DNA of 64,000 nt, taken from assembly GCF_004005995.1 (NCBI RefSeq), contig NZ_CP034767.1, forward strand, positions 3,760,501 to 3,824,500. The letters are read 5' to 3'. Both the position numbers and the translations under genes were made by a program. The stretch is from Devosia sp. 1566. Its GTDB lineage: Bacteria; Pseudomonadota; Alphaproteobacteria; Rhizobiales; Devosiaceae. Positions 34,617 to 43,788 of this stretch are shown piece after piece (position 1 is the first letter of the stretch; the number at the start of each line of letters is the position of its first letter). The notes beneath the pieces are model-generated. The model searched no databases. It was not told the DNA's origin and saw only the letters and a program-made list of their open reading frames with translations.

Positions 34617-35462
34617 ATGATCACTGCAACTACCCGCCGCAGACTGCTCGCCGGCATCACAGGTCTGGCGACTGCGCTGATGATGAGCAATCAAGGGAGC
34701 CTGGCCCAGCCTGTCACCACCCCCAAGACGATCTCAGCGGGGAAGCTGACTATGTCAATCAACCCCACCTTGCCGCCGCTACAGTTCGTTGATGAACAGG
34801 GCCAGTTGCAGGGCATGCGCGTGGAGCTCGGCAATGCGATTGCTGAAAAGCTTGGGTTAACGCCCGAATACGTAAGGATCGAATTTGCTGCCATGGTCCC
34901 CGGCTTGGCCGCGCGCCGGTGGGACATGATCAACACCGGCATATATTGGACCGAGGAGCGGTCAGAGCTGATGTATATGGTTCCTTACGAGCTGGCTGCT
35001 GTCAGCTTCATGGCACCGCGCGGCAATCCGCTCGGGATCTCAACCTGGCAGGATCTAGCCGGGCTTTCGGTCGGAGTTGAACTCGGCGGGATTGAGGAGA
35101 CCCGCACCCGCGAAGTCAACCAAATGCTGATCGCAGAAGGACTTGAGGGGATCACCATCCGCACCTTCAACAATTTTTCGGAAGCCTTCCAAGCGCTTCG
35201 GGCGGGGCAGGTGGAAGCAGCCACCGCCATTGATGCTACCGCCATGTACTGGCAAGAACGAGGCACCTTCACCCGAGCAGTATCGGGCCTGTTCCCACAA
35301 GTTGCGACCTTCGCCTTCGCGGATCGCGACCTCGCCGAGAGTGTCGCCCAAGCGCTCAATGAGTTGCGCGAGGATGGCTATTACGACGATCTATTTGAGC
35401 GGTACGGCGTGCTCCCAATCGAAGAAGACGAGTTCGCGATCCGCGGCCCTGGTCCGGCTTGA
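34617..35462 (+). CDS. Orphan amino-acid ABC transporter binding protein
   Basis: A 281-residue periplasmic binding protein of the polar amino-acid class (SBP_bac_3). A signal peptide with RRR near the start (TTRRRLLAGITGL) ends around LAQP. The mature part has SINPTLPPLQFVDEQG, GMRVELGNAIAEKLGLTPEYVRIEF and RWDMINTGIYW. These match, motif for motif, the binding protein at 50312-51139, so the two are paralogs. The ATG at 34617 is preferred over 34590 because AAGGGAA stands eight bases before it. No permease or ATPase gene is next to it; an IS91-type element and a broken gene follow. It may feed the importer encoded at 43.8-51.1 kb. Confidence 0.85.
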   Translation: MITATTRRRLLAGITGLATALMMSNQGSLAQPVTTPKTISAGKLTMSINPTLPPLQFVDEQGQLQGMRVELGNAIAEKLGLTPEYVRIEFAAMVPGLAARRWDMINTGIYWTEERSELMYMVPYELAAVSFMAPRGNPLGISTWQDLAGLSVGVELGGIEETRTREVNQMLIAEGLEGITIRTFNNFSEAFQALRAGQVEAATAIDATAMYWQERGTFTRAVSGLFPQVATFAFADRDLAESVAQALNELREDGYYDDLFERYGVLPIEEDEFAIRGPGPA

Positions 35463-35727
35463 TCGCCAGCTCTTTCGAAGTGGTTGCTAAACTCTCCGCC
35501 ATAAGCAACAGCGAACCGGACCAGTCCGCGAGCGTCTACGGGGCTCAAGCTTTGCGCCATCCGCGCGCAGGGCTTGCTCTTCTGTCCCCAACTCCAAACA
35601 AGCTGAAGGTCTGTGAGAACGAGTGCGTTGCCGGCCTCGTAAGAAACCGTTGAGCCGTTGAGTAATAGCCCAGCAACGGTGATGCCTTTGCTGTCCCGGA
35701 GACCTGCGGCCAGAACGGCCTAAAAAT

Positions 35728-36550
35728 TCAGGTCCTGGGCGCCAGAACGCGATACGTACTCCGCGTAAATCGTGCCCCCCGTATGGAGCTGGAGGGCAAA
35801 GCTGGGCGTACCAGCGCTGTCGTTACAGTGATGTTTTCGCCGACAGTAGCCGTGAACTGCAGGACATCATTGACCTTGTAGGTTCCGTCAGCGGGAACCG
35901 AGACCTCAGTCACAAAGGGGTTGGCGGTATAGATGGTGAAGGTCTGAGTGACGGGGGTGGAGCTATTGCCGGCCACATCCGTTGCCGTAACGCTGATGGA
36001 GTTTGAACCATTCACATTGAGGCTCAGGGTGCCGCTTTCCGGCGCGACGGTAGCCAGATCGATGCTCCATTCCCGGTCGGCCGCCGTGGTCGTGTAGGTT
36101 GCCCCACCGATTGTCAGCTTGATACCAGCGCCATCCTCCACCGTTCCGCGAATTGCCGGGGTGGGATTGCTGGCATGGGTTGACGAGGTGATTGTTGGCG
36201 CAGTTGGTGCTGACGTGTCGATGGTGACGAAAGTCGATGAGGAAAGCGCGAATTCGTTGCCGGCCGCGTCCCGGGCCGCTGCAGTGATCTCGTGCGTGCC
36301 CTCCTGGAGTTGCCCAGCCTCGAAAGACCAGTTTCCGGCGCCGTTGGCGTCTACGCTGCCGATTTCCAGGCCATTTGAGTAGACGATGATCTTCGCGTTG
36401 GCTTCTGCGTTCCCGGAAAAATACCGGCTCAGCGACATTGTTGAACCCGTCATTCGGGGTGCCGCTGTCGGAGTTTTCGTCGAGCACGATGCTCGCAGCG
36501 GCGGGCGGGATGTCATCGAGAACGGTAATCGTGAAGGGGGACTCACTCAC
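35728..36550 (-). pseudogene. Fragment of an Ig-like-repeat adhesin, frameshifted and truncated
   Basis: The reading on the minus strand shows bacterial Ig-like repeats: SPFTITVLDDIPPAAASIV, then after a phase change near 36420, GNAEANAKIIVYSNGLEIG, GAGNWSFEAGQLQEGTHEI, TAAARDAAGN, VTIDTSAPTAPTI and again VNGSNSISVTATDVAGNSS. These are typical of very large surface or secreted proteins. The fragment covers about two repeats and has no proper start. Its 5' side stops about 50 bases from the IS91-type element end at 36604, so insertion or rearrangement probably removed the rest. The region is decayed and unlikely to be functional. Confidence 0.75.
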
Positions 36551-36603
36551 CGCCTCCGCTGAACTTCTGGAATGGGGCTCGCAGCGGTCCGGCCGGTACC
36601 GAC

Positions 36604-36620
36604 CCCATGCACGAACCCGC
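36604..36620 (+). repeat. Left inverted copy of a 17-bp end sequence
   Basis: CCCATGCACGAACCCGC. It matches the reverse complement of 39067-39083 at 16 of 17 bases and is followed at once by a GC-rich hairpin (CCCGC TTC GCGGG). It is taken as the possible left end of the IS91-type element. Confidence 0.55.
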
Positions 36621-36726
36621 TTCGCGGGAGGGGTGCACGCGGGTCGTAGCGGGTGATATTTTGGGCCTTTGAGCGGAGGCGGTTGCGATCTGAGCCTGGA
36701 GTTTCTTTCAACGAGAGGAACTTTCC

Positions 36727-37631
36727 ATGGCGATCTTATCGACCGACGCTCCCGCCACGCCGCTTCGCCAACGCATGCAGCAGGACATGCTGATGCGCGG
36801 TCTGGGCGTCCACACGCAGCACGATTATGTGCGTCACGTCCGGCGCTTTGCCGTCTTTCTGGGGCACAGCCCTGATGTGGCCACGCCCGATGATATCCGC
36901 CGTTACCAGCTGCACCAGCATGAGAGCGGCGTCAGCCCCTCCACGATCAATGGTGCGGTCTCGGCGTTGCGCTTCCTGTTCGATGTGACGCTGAAGCGGC
37001 AGGATCTGTCGCGGGCTTTGGTGATCACCCGCTATCAACGCCAGCTGCCTGACGTGCTCAGCATCGAGGAAGCGGCCCGGTTGCTCCAGGCGACACCAGG
37101 TATCAAGTACAAGGCCGCGCTTGGGGTTGCCTATGGCGCCGGGCTGCGCGTGTCCGAGGTTGCCCACCTCAAGTCGACGATATCGACAGCGCCCGCATGT
37201 TGATCCGGGTAGAACAGGGAAAAGGGCGCAAGGATCGCAACGCCATGCTCTCGCCCCAGCTGCTGGAGCTTTTGCGATTATGGTGGCGCGAGGGCAAGCG
37301 GCGGGGCGTGATGCTGCCTCATGGCTGGCTGTTCCCGGGGCGCTCCTGCATCGATCCGATCTCGTCGCGGCAATTGCATCGTGCGGTGCAGGAGGCGACC
37401 GAGCTCGCCGGCATCCGCAAACGCGTCAGCCCGCATACCTTGCGGCACAGCTTTGCCACCCACCTGCTGGAGCAGGATGTCGATATCCGCGTCATCCAGG
37501 TGCTGCTCGGCCATAGCAAGCTCGAGACAACAGCGCTCTACACCAAGGTCTCGACCCGCACGATCCAGGCGGTCGCCAGCCCGCTCGACCGGCTGATGGC
37601 CCTGATGGAGGACAAGCCTCCACCCGCCTGA
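36727..37631 (+). pseudogene. Tyrosine recombinase of the IS91-type element, one-base deletion
   Basis: The N-terminal part, from ATG 36727 (GAGAGGAA upstream), has the SAM-like DNA-binding domain (RQRMQQDMLMRGL, HTQHDYVRHVRRF) and the first catalytic Arg in YGAGLRVSEVAHLK. The phase is lost near 37172. It resumes with RMLIRVEQGKGRKDRNA and ends with SPHTLRHSFATHLLEQ, VLLGHSKLETT and ALYTKV, which hold the remaining catalytic residues including Tyr. A missing G in the run after CTCAAG restores HLKVDDID. The recombinase is thus complete but split. It ends five bases before the transposase start. Such recombinases accompany IS91-type transposases in alphaproteobacteria. Confidence 0.88.
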
Positions 37632-37635
37632 TCCA

Positions 37636-38835
37636 GTGCGCGCCACCATCGAGGTCGCCGATATCTTCCGGGTTGCTGGTCCTGCCTATCGCTCGGCCCA
37701 TGCCGGGCATCTGAGCCTGGACCAGCTCAAGATCATGTCGGCGATTGAGACTTGCCGCACCGCCGCGCTTGGCGGCCATGTCGAAGCCTGTTTTGACTGC
37801 GGCCATCAGCGGATCGCCTACAACTCCTGTCGCAACCGCCACTGTCCCCGGTGCCAGGGCGCCGCGGCCCGCGCCTGGCTCGAAGCGCAAAAGGCCAATC
37901 TTCTGCCGGTCGGTTACTTCCATGTCGTCTTCACGCTGCCAGCTGAGATCGCCGACATCGCCTTCCACAACAAGGCGCTGATCTATGACCTGCTGTTCAG
38001 GGCGGCGTCCGAGACCATGCTGACGATCGCGGCCGACCCAAAACACCTGGGCGCCCGCATCGGCATCACCGCCGTGCTCCACACCTGGGGTTCGGCCATG
38101 ACCCACCATCCACACATCCACATGATCGTTCCCGGCGGCGGCATTGCCCCGGATGGTCGGTGGATCTCCTCGCGACCGGCCTTCCTGCTGCCGGTGCGGG
38201 TGCTCGGCGCGCTATTCCGGCGATTGTTCCTCACCCGGCTGCTCGAACTCCATGGTGCCGGACGGCTCGCGTTCTTCGGCAAGCTGGCCGGGCTCAGCGC
38301 CCATCGCGCCTTCGTTCGTCACCTCGCGCCAGTCCGGAAGAAACGCTGGGTGGTCTATGCCAAGCCGCCCTTTGCCGGGCCAGAGGCGGTGCTCGCCTAT
38401 CTCTCGCGCTACACCCATCGCGTGGCGATCTCGAATAGCCGTCTCCTCGGGTTCGACGGAGCCGAAGTGACCTTGTGCTACAAGGATTATCGCCGCAGCG
38501 GCACCGACCGGCAGCAGGTCATGACCCTGGCCGCCGACGAGTTCATCCGCCGCTTCCTGCTGCACGTTCTGCCGCGCGGGTTCCACCGCATCCGGCACTA
38601 CGGCCTGCTCGCCAGTTCCTCTCGCAAGGACTGCCTCGCCCAGATCCGCGCACTGCTTAAGGTGGCACCAGCACCAGAAGAACCAGCGGTCGCCGAGGCC
38701 TCAAACCAGCGCCCGCCTTGTCCCTGTTGCGGCGGCACCATGGTCATCATCGAGACCTTCGCTGCATGGTGCCAGCCGCGGGCTCCGCCAACCGCGGGAC
38801 CACCAACCCGGGAGACCGTTAATGACCCGGCATGA
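37636..38835 (+). CDS. IS91-family HUH (Y2) transposase
   Basis: A 399-residue rolling-circle transposase. An N-terminal zinc-binding part (CFDCGHQRIAYNSCRNRHCPRCQG) is followed by the HUH motif in HPHIHMIVPGGG and the nucleophile region YLSRYTHRVAISNSRLL with two tyrosines. A second Cys cluster, CPCCGG, lies near the end. The start is GTG at 37636, four bases after the recombinase stop. It cuts one strand and moves the element by single-strand transfer. The frame is intact. Confidence 0.92.
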   Translation: MRATIEVADIFRVAGPAYRSAHAGHLSLDQLKIMSAIETCRTAALGGHVEACFDCGHQRIAYNSCRNRHCPRCQGAAARAWLEAQKANLLPVGYFHVVFTLPAEIADIAFHNKALIYDLLFRAASETMLTIAADPKHLGARIGITAVLHTWGSAMTHHPHIHMIVPGGGIAPDGRWISSRPAFLLPVRVLGALFRRLFLTRLLELHGAGRLAFFGKLAGLSAHRAFVRHLAPVRKKRWVVYAKPPFAGPEAVLAYLSRYTHRVAISNSRLLGFDGAEVTLCYKDYRRSGTDRQQVMTLAADEFIRRFLLHVLPRGFHRIRHYGLLASSSRKDCLAQIRALLKVAPAPEEPAVAEASNQRPPCPCCGGTMVIIETFAAWCQPRAPPTAGPPTRETVNDPA

Positions 38836-39066
38836 CCCGCTTGTTCAAACAGCCGCGCCACATCACTGGCCGACGGGATGGTTCGTGCCAAGCGCCACGG
38901 CGACCATCGTCATGCACACCAACCTCTTCAACACCCTCGTCGCTGATGCTCGAATGCAGTCCGAACAACATCCACCCGGCTGGCGATCAACGCCATATAC
39001 CGCCGTTCGCGGCGGGAACTCGACCTCGCCTAAACCAAAAACCCCATAGCGCAGCGCATGCGGACC

Positions 39067-39083
39067 GCGGGTTCCTGCATGGG
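39067..39083 (-). repeat. Right inverted copy of the 17-bp end sequence
   Basis: GCGGGTTCCTGCATGGG. It is the reverse complement of 36604-36620 apart from one base and is taken as the possible right end of the IS91-type element, about 230 bases after the transposase stop. Confidence 0.5.
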
Positions 39084-39931
39084 TGGCTTTGTGACGCCAA
39101 ACGGCATCCCAAACCCTTCACCATGGCAGACGTCTGCCGCGGAGCTGCGATTGCCCAGAAGCAGCCGCAGTCCACAGGATCCTTGCAGCGTTAAAGGCAA
39201 TCGGTTCGGCCAGCGTACAGCTATCATCGTGATCAGCTCAGGTTTGGTCCAAACAAACCTGCTTCCCGGCGGTTGGAGCTTATAATGACACTCAAGCTAT
39301 TCATTAACTGCATCGGTCATGGTGCTAGGCCTTACCGCACCCGTATTTTCATATCCCCTGGGCATTAATGACGCCGACACAAGCGTCATTCAGGCCGAAG
39401 ACGGTTTCCTCTCGGGCGAGTCGCGGGCGGGCCGTACCCTGCCGGTGCGCACCAGGCCGAACCCCGTCGCACCCCCGGAAGTCAAACCAGTACGCAAACG
39501 GAGCGATCGCGAACGCCTCGGTGAAGTCTGGGCCCCCGAAACGGTGTTCCGGGGCGGCCAATATGAAGCGCCCTTCGCCCGCGGGGTCCGCAGTGACCAT
39601 CGCATGTATGTCAGCCGATCGGCCGACCCATCGCTGGGTACAGCGATGCAGTCGAGATCGCGCTCCCGGAGGATAGATGGTCGATTGACGGCCTGCCGTT
39701 CACCTATAGGCGGCCAATAATTACGTCTGGTCGGGCCGGCCAGGTGACACCGATGTGCAGCAAGACACCTTTCTGGCGCCGATGGCTAAACGCGGCCAAG
39801 TGCAATCCCCTTGAGCAAGGATCCGCTTACCGTTGAGCTGATAAAATACTCACTGTGCTCAAAGTTTGTACCTGCACTTGATCGCGTGCAAACTGTATGC
39901 GATATGCGTCAGACCATCGGAGACTGCTACC
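39084..39931. other. Gap with no supportable gene between the IS91-type element and the GntR gene
   Basis: Two overlapping open frames (39319-39720 on plus, 39349-39600 on minus) are present. Neither has a good start site or known motifs. It looks like decayed sequence next to a mobile element. The promoter of the GntR gene should be in the last 150 bases. Confidence 0.45.
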
Positions 39932-40576
39932 GTGCAAAATATCACAGCCGCGGCGCCAAAGCTCAGTGACGATGCTTTGTCCGACCGAGTCCATGCGGCA
40001 GTATCTGAGCTCATAAAATCGCAAAAGCTGCACGGTGGAGACATCATCGTGGAATCGCGGTTGGCAGAAATGCTGGGGGTATCTCGTACGCCCTTACGCG
40101 AAGCGCTGCAGAAACTGGAAGGCGAGGGCCTTGTGGTCAAGAACGGCCGCTCCTTTGTGGTGCGCGCCGTCGGGCTCGCCGAATATCTGCAAAGCCTCAA
40201 GGTACGCGAAGTGCTGGAAGGGGAAGCCGCCGCCCTCAGTGCCGGCCGGGTCCCACCCGCTGCCATCAAGCGCGTGCGTGAAAACATCGATGCGCTGCTC
40301 GCCGCCCCCGTGTACCTGCCCGAAGCCCACTGGCAATCCGATGACGAGGTTCATTCCCTCGTGTGCGACTATGCCGGCAATCCGGTACTGGCCGAAATGA
40401 TCCGCCATCTGCGCATGGTCACCCGGCTTTACGAGACCCTCAATCTGGCCGATCGTCTCATTCCCGATGCCACCGAGCATCTCGAGATCATCGAGGCGCT
40501 CGAAAGCGGCGAAGCGAAGCTGGCTCGGCAAAAGGCGCAGGCCCATATGCGCTCGCTCTACAAGGCCTCGATCTGA
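39932..40576 (+). CDS. GntR-family regulator, FCD subgroup
   Basis: A 214-residue regulator. ESRLAEMLGVSRTPLREALQKLEGEGL is the diagnostic GntR helix-turn-helix; the C-terminal FCD domain has LKVREVLEGEAAALSA, a metal-type DDEVHSLV and a late EHLEIIEALESG. The GTG at 39932 is chosen because GGAGA lies nine bases upstream; an ATG at 39866 would add residues that do not fit the family. Its stop codon directly touches the stop of the convergent hydrolase gene (40577), with no spacer. It is the natural candidate regulator for the nine-gene operon and may bind the GTATAC palindromes at 51237 and 51392. Confidence 0.88.
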   Translation: MQNITAAAPKLSDDALSDRVHAAVSELIKSQKLHGGDIIVESRLAEMLGVSRTPLREALQKLEGEGLVVKNGRSFVVRAVGLAEYLQSLKVREVLEGEAAALSAGRVPPAAIKRVRENIDALLAAPVYLPEAHWQSDDEVHSLVCDYAGNPVLAEMIRHLRMVTRLYETLNLADRLIPDATEHLEIIEALESGEAKLARQKAQAHMRSLYKASI

Positions 40577-41602
40577 TCACCCAGGCGACAGAGTCAGCAA
40601 GCGCAGCGGATTGTGCCGCAACAGCTGTTCGACCCGATCTGGCGTAAGGCCCGCCCGACGCATGAGGGTGGGACCGTTGCGCAGCAGGTGCCCATAGCCG
40701 TGCCCTCCCAGATGCGTCATCCGGGTGCAGGTGCAGATGTCGTGGCTGACTACGATCCGCTCGCCCCAGCCCTCATCGAACAGGGCCTTGATCAGGTGCA
40801 GCCGACCCAGGTCGGTAGGCAGTTCCGCCTCGCCCATCCAGTAATGGGACTGCTCGATGCCAAAAAAGTCCCATTCCACGCAGACGCCGGTTTCCAGCAG
40901 CGCACGCACGCCTTCGCCGTCGGGATAGGTGCGATCCATGTGGCAGATCACGCAGCGCGACAGATCCGCGCCCGCTGCCTCCAGAATCCGCACGATCTCG
41001 AATGGCGCCTGCACATGGCGGCCGGGATGTACGCTGATCGTCGCCCCGGTCCGGCGGCTCGCCTGAGCCGCGGCCACCAGCGCCCGTTGCTCGAACGGGT
41101 GAATGGGCCAGGAGCAGCCGATCTCTCCGATCAGGCCGGCGCACACCGCAGTGCCATCAAGCCCGGTTTCCACTTCCGCAACAAAGCGCTCGGTCAGCGC
41201 CGCCACGTCGAGCACCAGGGTTTCGGCATCGAGGTAATCGGCCACATAGGTGCCGGCAGCAGCAACCACATGCACGCCCGCCGCCACGGACGCCCGCCGC
41301 TGCCCTTCCGGATTGCGGCCGATGCCGAAGGTGCTCTGGTCGACCAGCAGCGCTCCGCCATCAGCCGCAAACGCCGCCAGCTCCCCCGCCGCCACCTCCG
41401 GATCAAGCTGGCGCGCATTGCGGGGGTTTTCGTTGGAGCGGTAGTCGACCTGCCAGCGATTGGCCATGGTAATGGGCGGGCTCCCGATGCCGTTGCGCTG
41501 CCCGGGGCGAACGAGATCGAACAGCAGATGTTCGTGAAGAACGATGCGCCCGATTGCCTCTGCATCCACATCGCCGCACACCGTGCGAACCACACCCGCC
41601 AT
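40577..41602 (-). CDS. Phosphotriesterase-family hydrolase
   Basis: A 341-residue TIM-barrel metal enzyme. LHEHLLFD near residue 22 gives the first metal His pair; IGEIGCSWP stands at the carboxylated-Lys strand (with Glu here instead of Lys), ISVHPGRH and ICHMDRTYPD give further metal His residues, and VVSHDICTCTRM holds the last Asp. This is the PTE-like group, whose members include lactonases and amide or ester hydrolases rather than organophosphate degraders. It is the last gene of the leftward operon that starts at 51139. The job is likely opening of a lactone or lactam intermediate. Confidence 0.85.
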   Translation of the reverse strand: MAGVVRTVCGDVDAEAIGRIVLHEHLLFDLVRPGQRNGIGSPPITMANRWQVDYRSNENPRNARQLDPEVAAGELAAFAADGGALLVDQSTFGIGRNPEGQRRASVAAGVHVVAAAGTYVADYLDAETLVLDVAALTERFVAEVETGLDGTAVCAGLIGEIGCSWPIHPFEQRALVAAAQASRRTGATISVHPGRHVQAPFEIVRILEAAGADLSRCVICHMDRTYPDGEGVRALLETGVCVEWDFFGIEQSHYWMGEAELPTDLGRLHLIKALFDEGWGERIVVSHDICTCTRMTHLGGHGYGHLLRNGPTLMRRAGLTPDRVEQLLRHNPLRLLTLSPG

Positions 41603-41616
41603 CTGTCGCCTCCCCG

Positions 41617-42426
41617 CTAGATCGCCACCCGTGCCTGCCGCCGGCGCAGCAGACGCAACACGCTGAACGTGGTGTAGTCGATCGGATCCTCGTCCACGGG
41701 CGCATCGCGCCCCCCGATCCGCAGGCTCACCGGGCCAGCATCGGCAAGGCTCGTCACCTCAAACACCGCCTGGGTGATGCCGGGATCGGCAACCAGCTCC
41801 AGCTCGGTATGATCCAGTCCCAACCCCGCCAGTGCCACGGCTACCGACACATTGAGATGCCCGGGGAACCTGCTCACGACGTCCCGCACCGTTCCGCGCA
41901 AAAACGAGGTGGGCTGGCGCACCGCGTCCAAATCGATGAAGCGCCCGGCCCCCATGCCCGCCCAGCGCTGCACGGGATAGCTCACCCGCAACACCACTTC
42001 GCGCAGGCCGCACTCACGTCCGGCCGCAATGAAACCCAGCGACCCCAACGCGCCTGCCGGGATCTCCAGTCGCCCCGGCCCGCCCTTGGCAGCCGCCCGC
42101 AACGCTTGTTCGTTTGCCGGATCGGCAAAGGCACCCAGCGACAACGGCATAAGATCGATACCGGCCCTCAGCAATTCCGGGCCATGCTGCACCAGCGCCG
42201 TGGCCGAGGCACTTTCAACCGCCACGACCGGTCGGCGCGCGATGAACGCCCTCAGATCGGTGCACACAACCGCGGCGCCGAACGCCTCCGTGGCCGCCTC
42301 CCGGCTGCGTTCGCGCACCAACAGGGCCACGAGTTCGGGCGCCCCCGCTTGATCGCGGAGCCGGCAGGCGATGCGCCGCGCGATAGGGCCGAAACCGATG
42401 ATCCCGAAGCTTGCGCCCGCCGTCAC
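41617..42426 (-). CDS. Aspartate-dehydrogenase-like NAD(P) enzyme
   Basis: A 269-residue protein. GIIGFGPIARRI near residue 8 is the dinucleotide-binding GxGxxA loop. The second half has GRFIDLDAVRQPTSFLRGT and RFPGHLNVSVAVALAGLGLDHT followed by LELVADPG, which matches the dimerisation domain of L-aspartate dehydrogenase. Such enzymes interconvert aspartate or a similar amino acid with the oxo acid and ammonia. The GTG at 42426 gives a GTGA overlap with the M20 gene; longer frames to 42540 have no support. In this operon it may act on aspartate or an analogue released upstream. Confidence 0.82.
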   Translation of the reverse strand: MTAGASFGIIGFGPIARRIACRLRDQAGAPELVALLVRERSREAATEAFGAAVVCTDLRAFIARRPVVAVESASATALVQHGPELLRAGIDLMPLSLGAFADPANEQALRAAAKGGPGRLEIPAGALGSLGFIAAGRECGLREVVLRVSYPVQRWAGMGAGRFIDLDAVRQPTSFLRGTVRDVVSRFPGHLNVSVAVALAGLGLDHTELELVADPGITQAVFEVTSLADAGPVSLRIGGRDAPVDEDPIDYTTFSVLRLLRRRQARVAI

Positions 42427-43766
42427 GAGACGCTCGTGGCCATCGCCCTGGGCTGGACGGTTTCCCGCACGCCGCACCAGCGCGCGATGATACCGGCTGC
42501 CACCTGAACGCAGCGGACATAATCGTCGATATCGATCCACTCGTCATGGCTGTGGTTCTGCGTCAGGTCCCCGCCAAGCGAACCCAGTCCGACAGTTAGG
42601 ATGCCCTTTTGCACCATCGGATTGCGGATATCACTCGAGGTGTGCATCACATTGATATGGGGCGCTTCCCCGATCGTAGCTTCGATCACCTCGGCTACCG
42701 TGCGGTAAAGCGGGTGGCTCACCGGCACTTCAGCGCCGGTAACACCAGCATCCCAGATGATCTGGGGTGGATGGAGACGCAGCCAATCGTCTTCGTCGAC
42801 TACATGGCGCACCACCGCTTCGATCTGCGCCTGCACATCTTCGAGTGCTTCCCCCGGCGGCAGCGAAACCGCTCCGCCCAGCGTGCAGCTGCTGGCCATC
42901 CGCGACAACCGATCGGGTTCGCCCGCCGCGATATGGGACAGCATCAGATTGGTGGAGCGACCCACCGCAGCCTGCAGCGAGGGATGCAGCACGCGCTCGC
43001 CGCGTTCGGCATCGAGGTCACTCAAGGCCCGGAAAATCAGCATGGCTTTTTCGATCGGGTTGACCCCGCGATGAGCGAAGCCGGTCTGGTGCGGTTCGGT
43101 GGTTTGGGGTGGCTGGCCGGCCACCACGATGCGAAAATCCAGCTGCCCCGAAGCAAAGGCTTTCACTTCACGCAAGCCTTCTCCGGATTCCGCGGGGTGG
43201 AAATACACCGCCGCATCGGCGCTGACCCCGCTATGGAGCAATGCGGAAACCCCGCGCGCATGGCGCTTGCTGGGTGTGCTGGCCAGATAAACATCTCCGG
43301 CCGGCTTGAGCCCGGCCGCCTTGAGCACGGCCACCGCCTGCACCATGGCGGCAATTCCGGCCAGATCGTCTGCCAGGCCCCAGCCATAAAGGCGGCCGTT
43401 TTCGGTTTCCCCGGCAAAGGGGTCGTGGCTCCAGCCATGCGGCTCGACAAAGGGTTCGCTGTCAGGATGGGCGAAGAAGATGACGCTGCGCCCCTCGCCC
43501 GAACCAGGCAGATGGGCCAGCACGCTTGCCCGTTCGCCGGTGTCGATTGCCCGCTCTCCGGCAAATTCGGCCACCATCGGAATATCGGCCGGGCGATAGC
43601 GCTGCGTTGTCACCGTGCAGCCCAAGGCCTCACTTTGCGCTGCGAGCCAGGCCTGCACCGCTTCCTCGCCATTGCGCGACTGGCTCAGCAACTGGCGCAG
43701 GAAGTCGACAATGGTGTCCCGGCCGGCGGCAACTGCCGCATCGATCTTGTTCAGGCTCTCGCTCAT
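42423..43766 (-). CDS. M20-family metallopeptidase
   Basis: A 447-residue protein of the M20 (dipeptidase/deacylase) family. VIFFAHPDSEPF gives the first metal His-x-Asp, YGWGLADDLAGIAAM the bridging Asp, and ADAAVYFHPAESGEGLREVKAF the Glu region. The lid domain follows (FRIVVAGQPPQTTEPHQTG). The start at 43766 gives a normal N terminus (MSESLNKIDAAVAAG); the frame reaches 43871 inside the ATPase gene. It is translationally coupled to the aspartate-dehydrogenase-like gene. It would cut an amide such as an N-acyl amino acid or a dipeptide. Confidence 0.88.
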   Translation of the reverse strand: MSESLNKIDAAVAAGRDTIVDFLRQLLSQSRNGEEAVQAWLAAQSEALGCTVTTQRYRPADIPMVAEFAGERAIDTGERASVLAHLPGSGEGRSVIFFAHPDSEPFVEPHGWSHDPFAGETENGRLYGWGLADDLAGIAAMVQAVAVLKAAGLKPAGDVYLASTPSKRHARGVSALLHSGVSADAAVYFHPAESGEGLREVKAFASGQLDFRIVVAGQPPQTTEPHQTGFAHRGVNPIEKAMLIFRALSDLDAERGERVLHPSLQAAVGRSTNLMLSHIAAGEPDRLSRMASSCTLGGAVSLPPGEALEDVQAQIEAVVRHVVDEDDWLRLHPPQIIWDAGVTGAEVPVSHPLYRTVAEVIEATIGEAPHINVMHTSSDIRNPMVQKGILTVGLGSLGGDLTQNHSHDEWIDIDDYVRCVQVAAGIIARWCGVRETVQPRAMATSVS

Positions 43767-43788
43767 GCTTTGTGCTTCCTGCCCTGCG

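Larger units (their letters stand above)
36604..39083 (+). mobile_element. IS91-type element carrying a tyrosine recombinase gene
   Basis: It encodes a frameshifted tyrosine recombinase and an intact HUH transposase. The boundaries are set by an inverted pair of 17-base sequences (36604-36620 and 39067-39083) that differ at one base. Next to the left copy is a CCCGC-TTC-GCGGG hairpin. Classical IS91 elements have hairpin ends rather than inverted repeats, so the limits are tentative. The element sits beside a broken adhesin fragment, which it may have disrupted. Confidence 0.6.

Noticed and set aside
39319-39720. A 133-codon open frame after the IS91-type element
   Set aside because: Another frame overlaps it on the opposite strand and neither has motifs; it looks like decayed sequence.
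40613-41620. A 335-codon open frame on the plus strand
   Set aside because: Antisense shadow of the phosphotriesterase-family gene, whose metal motifs are clear.
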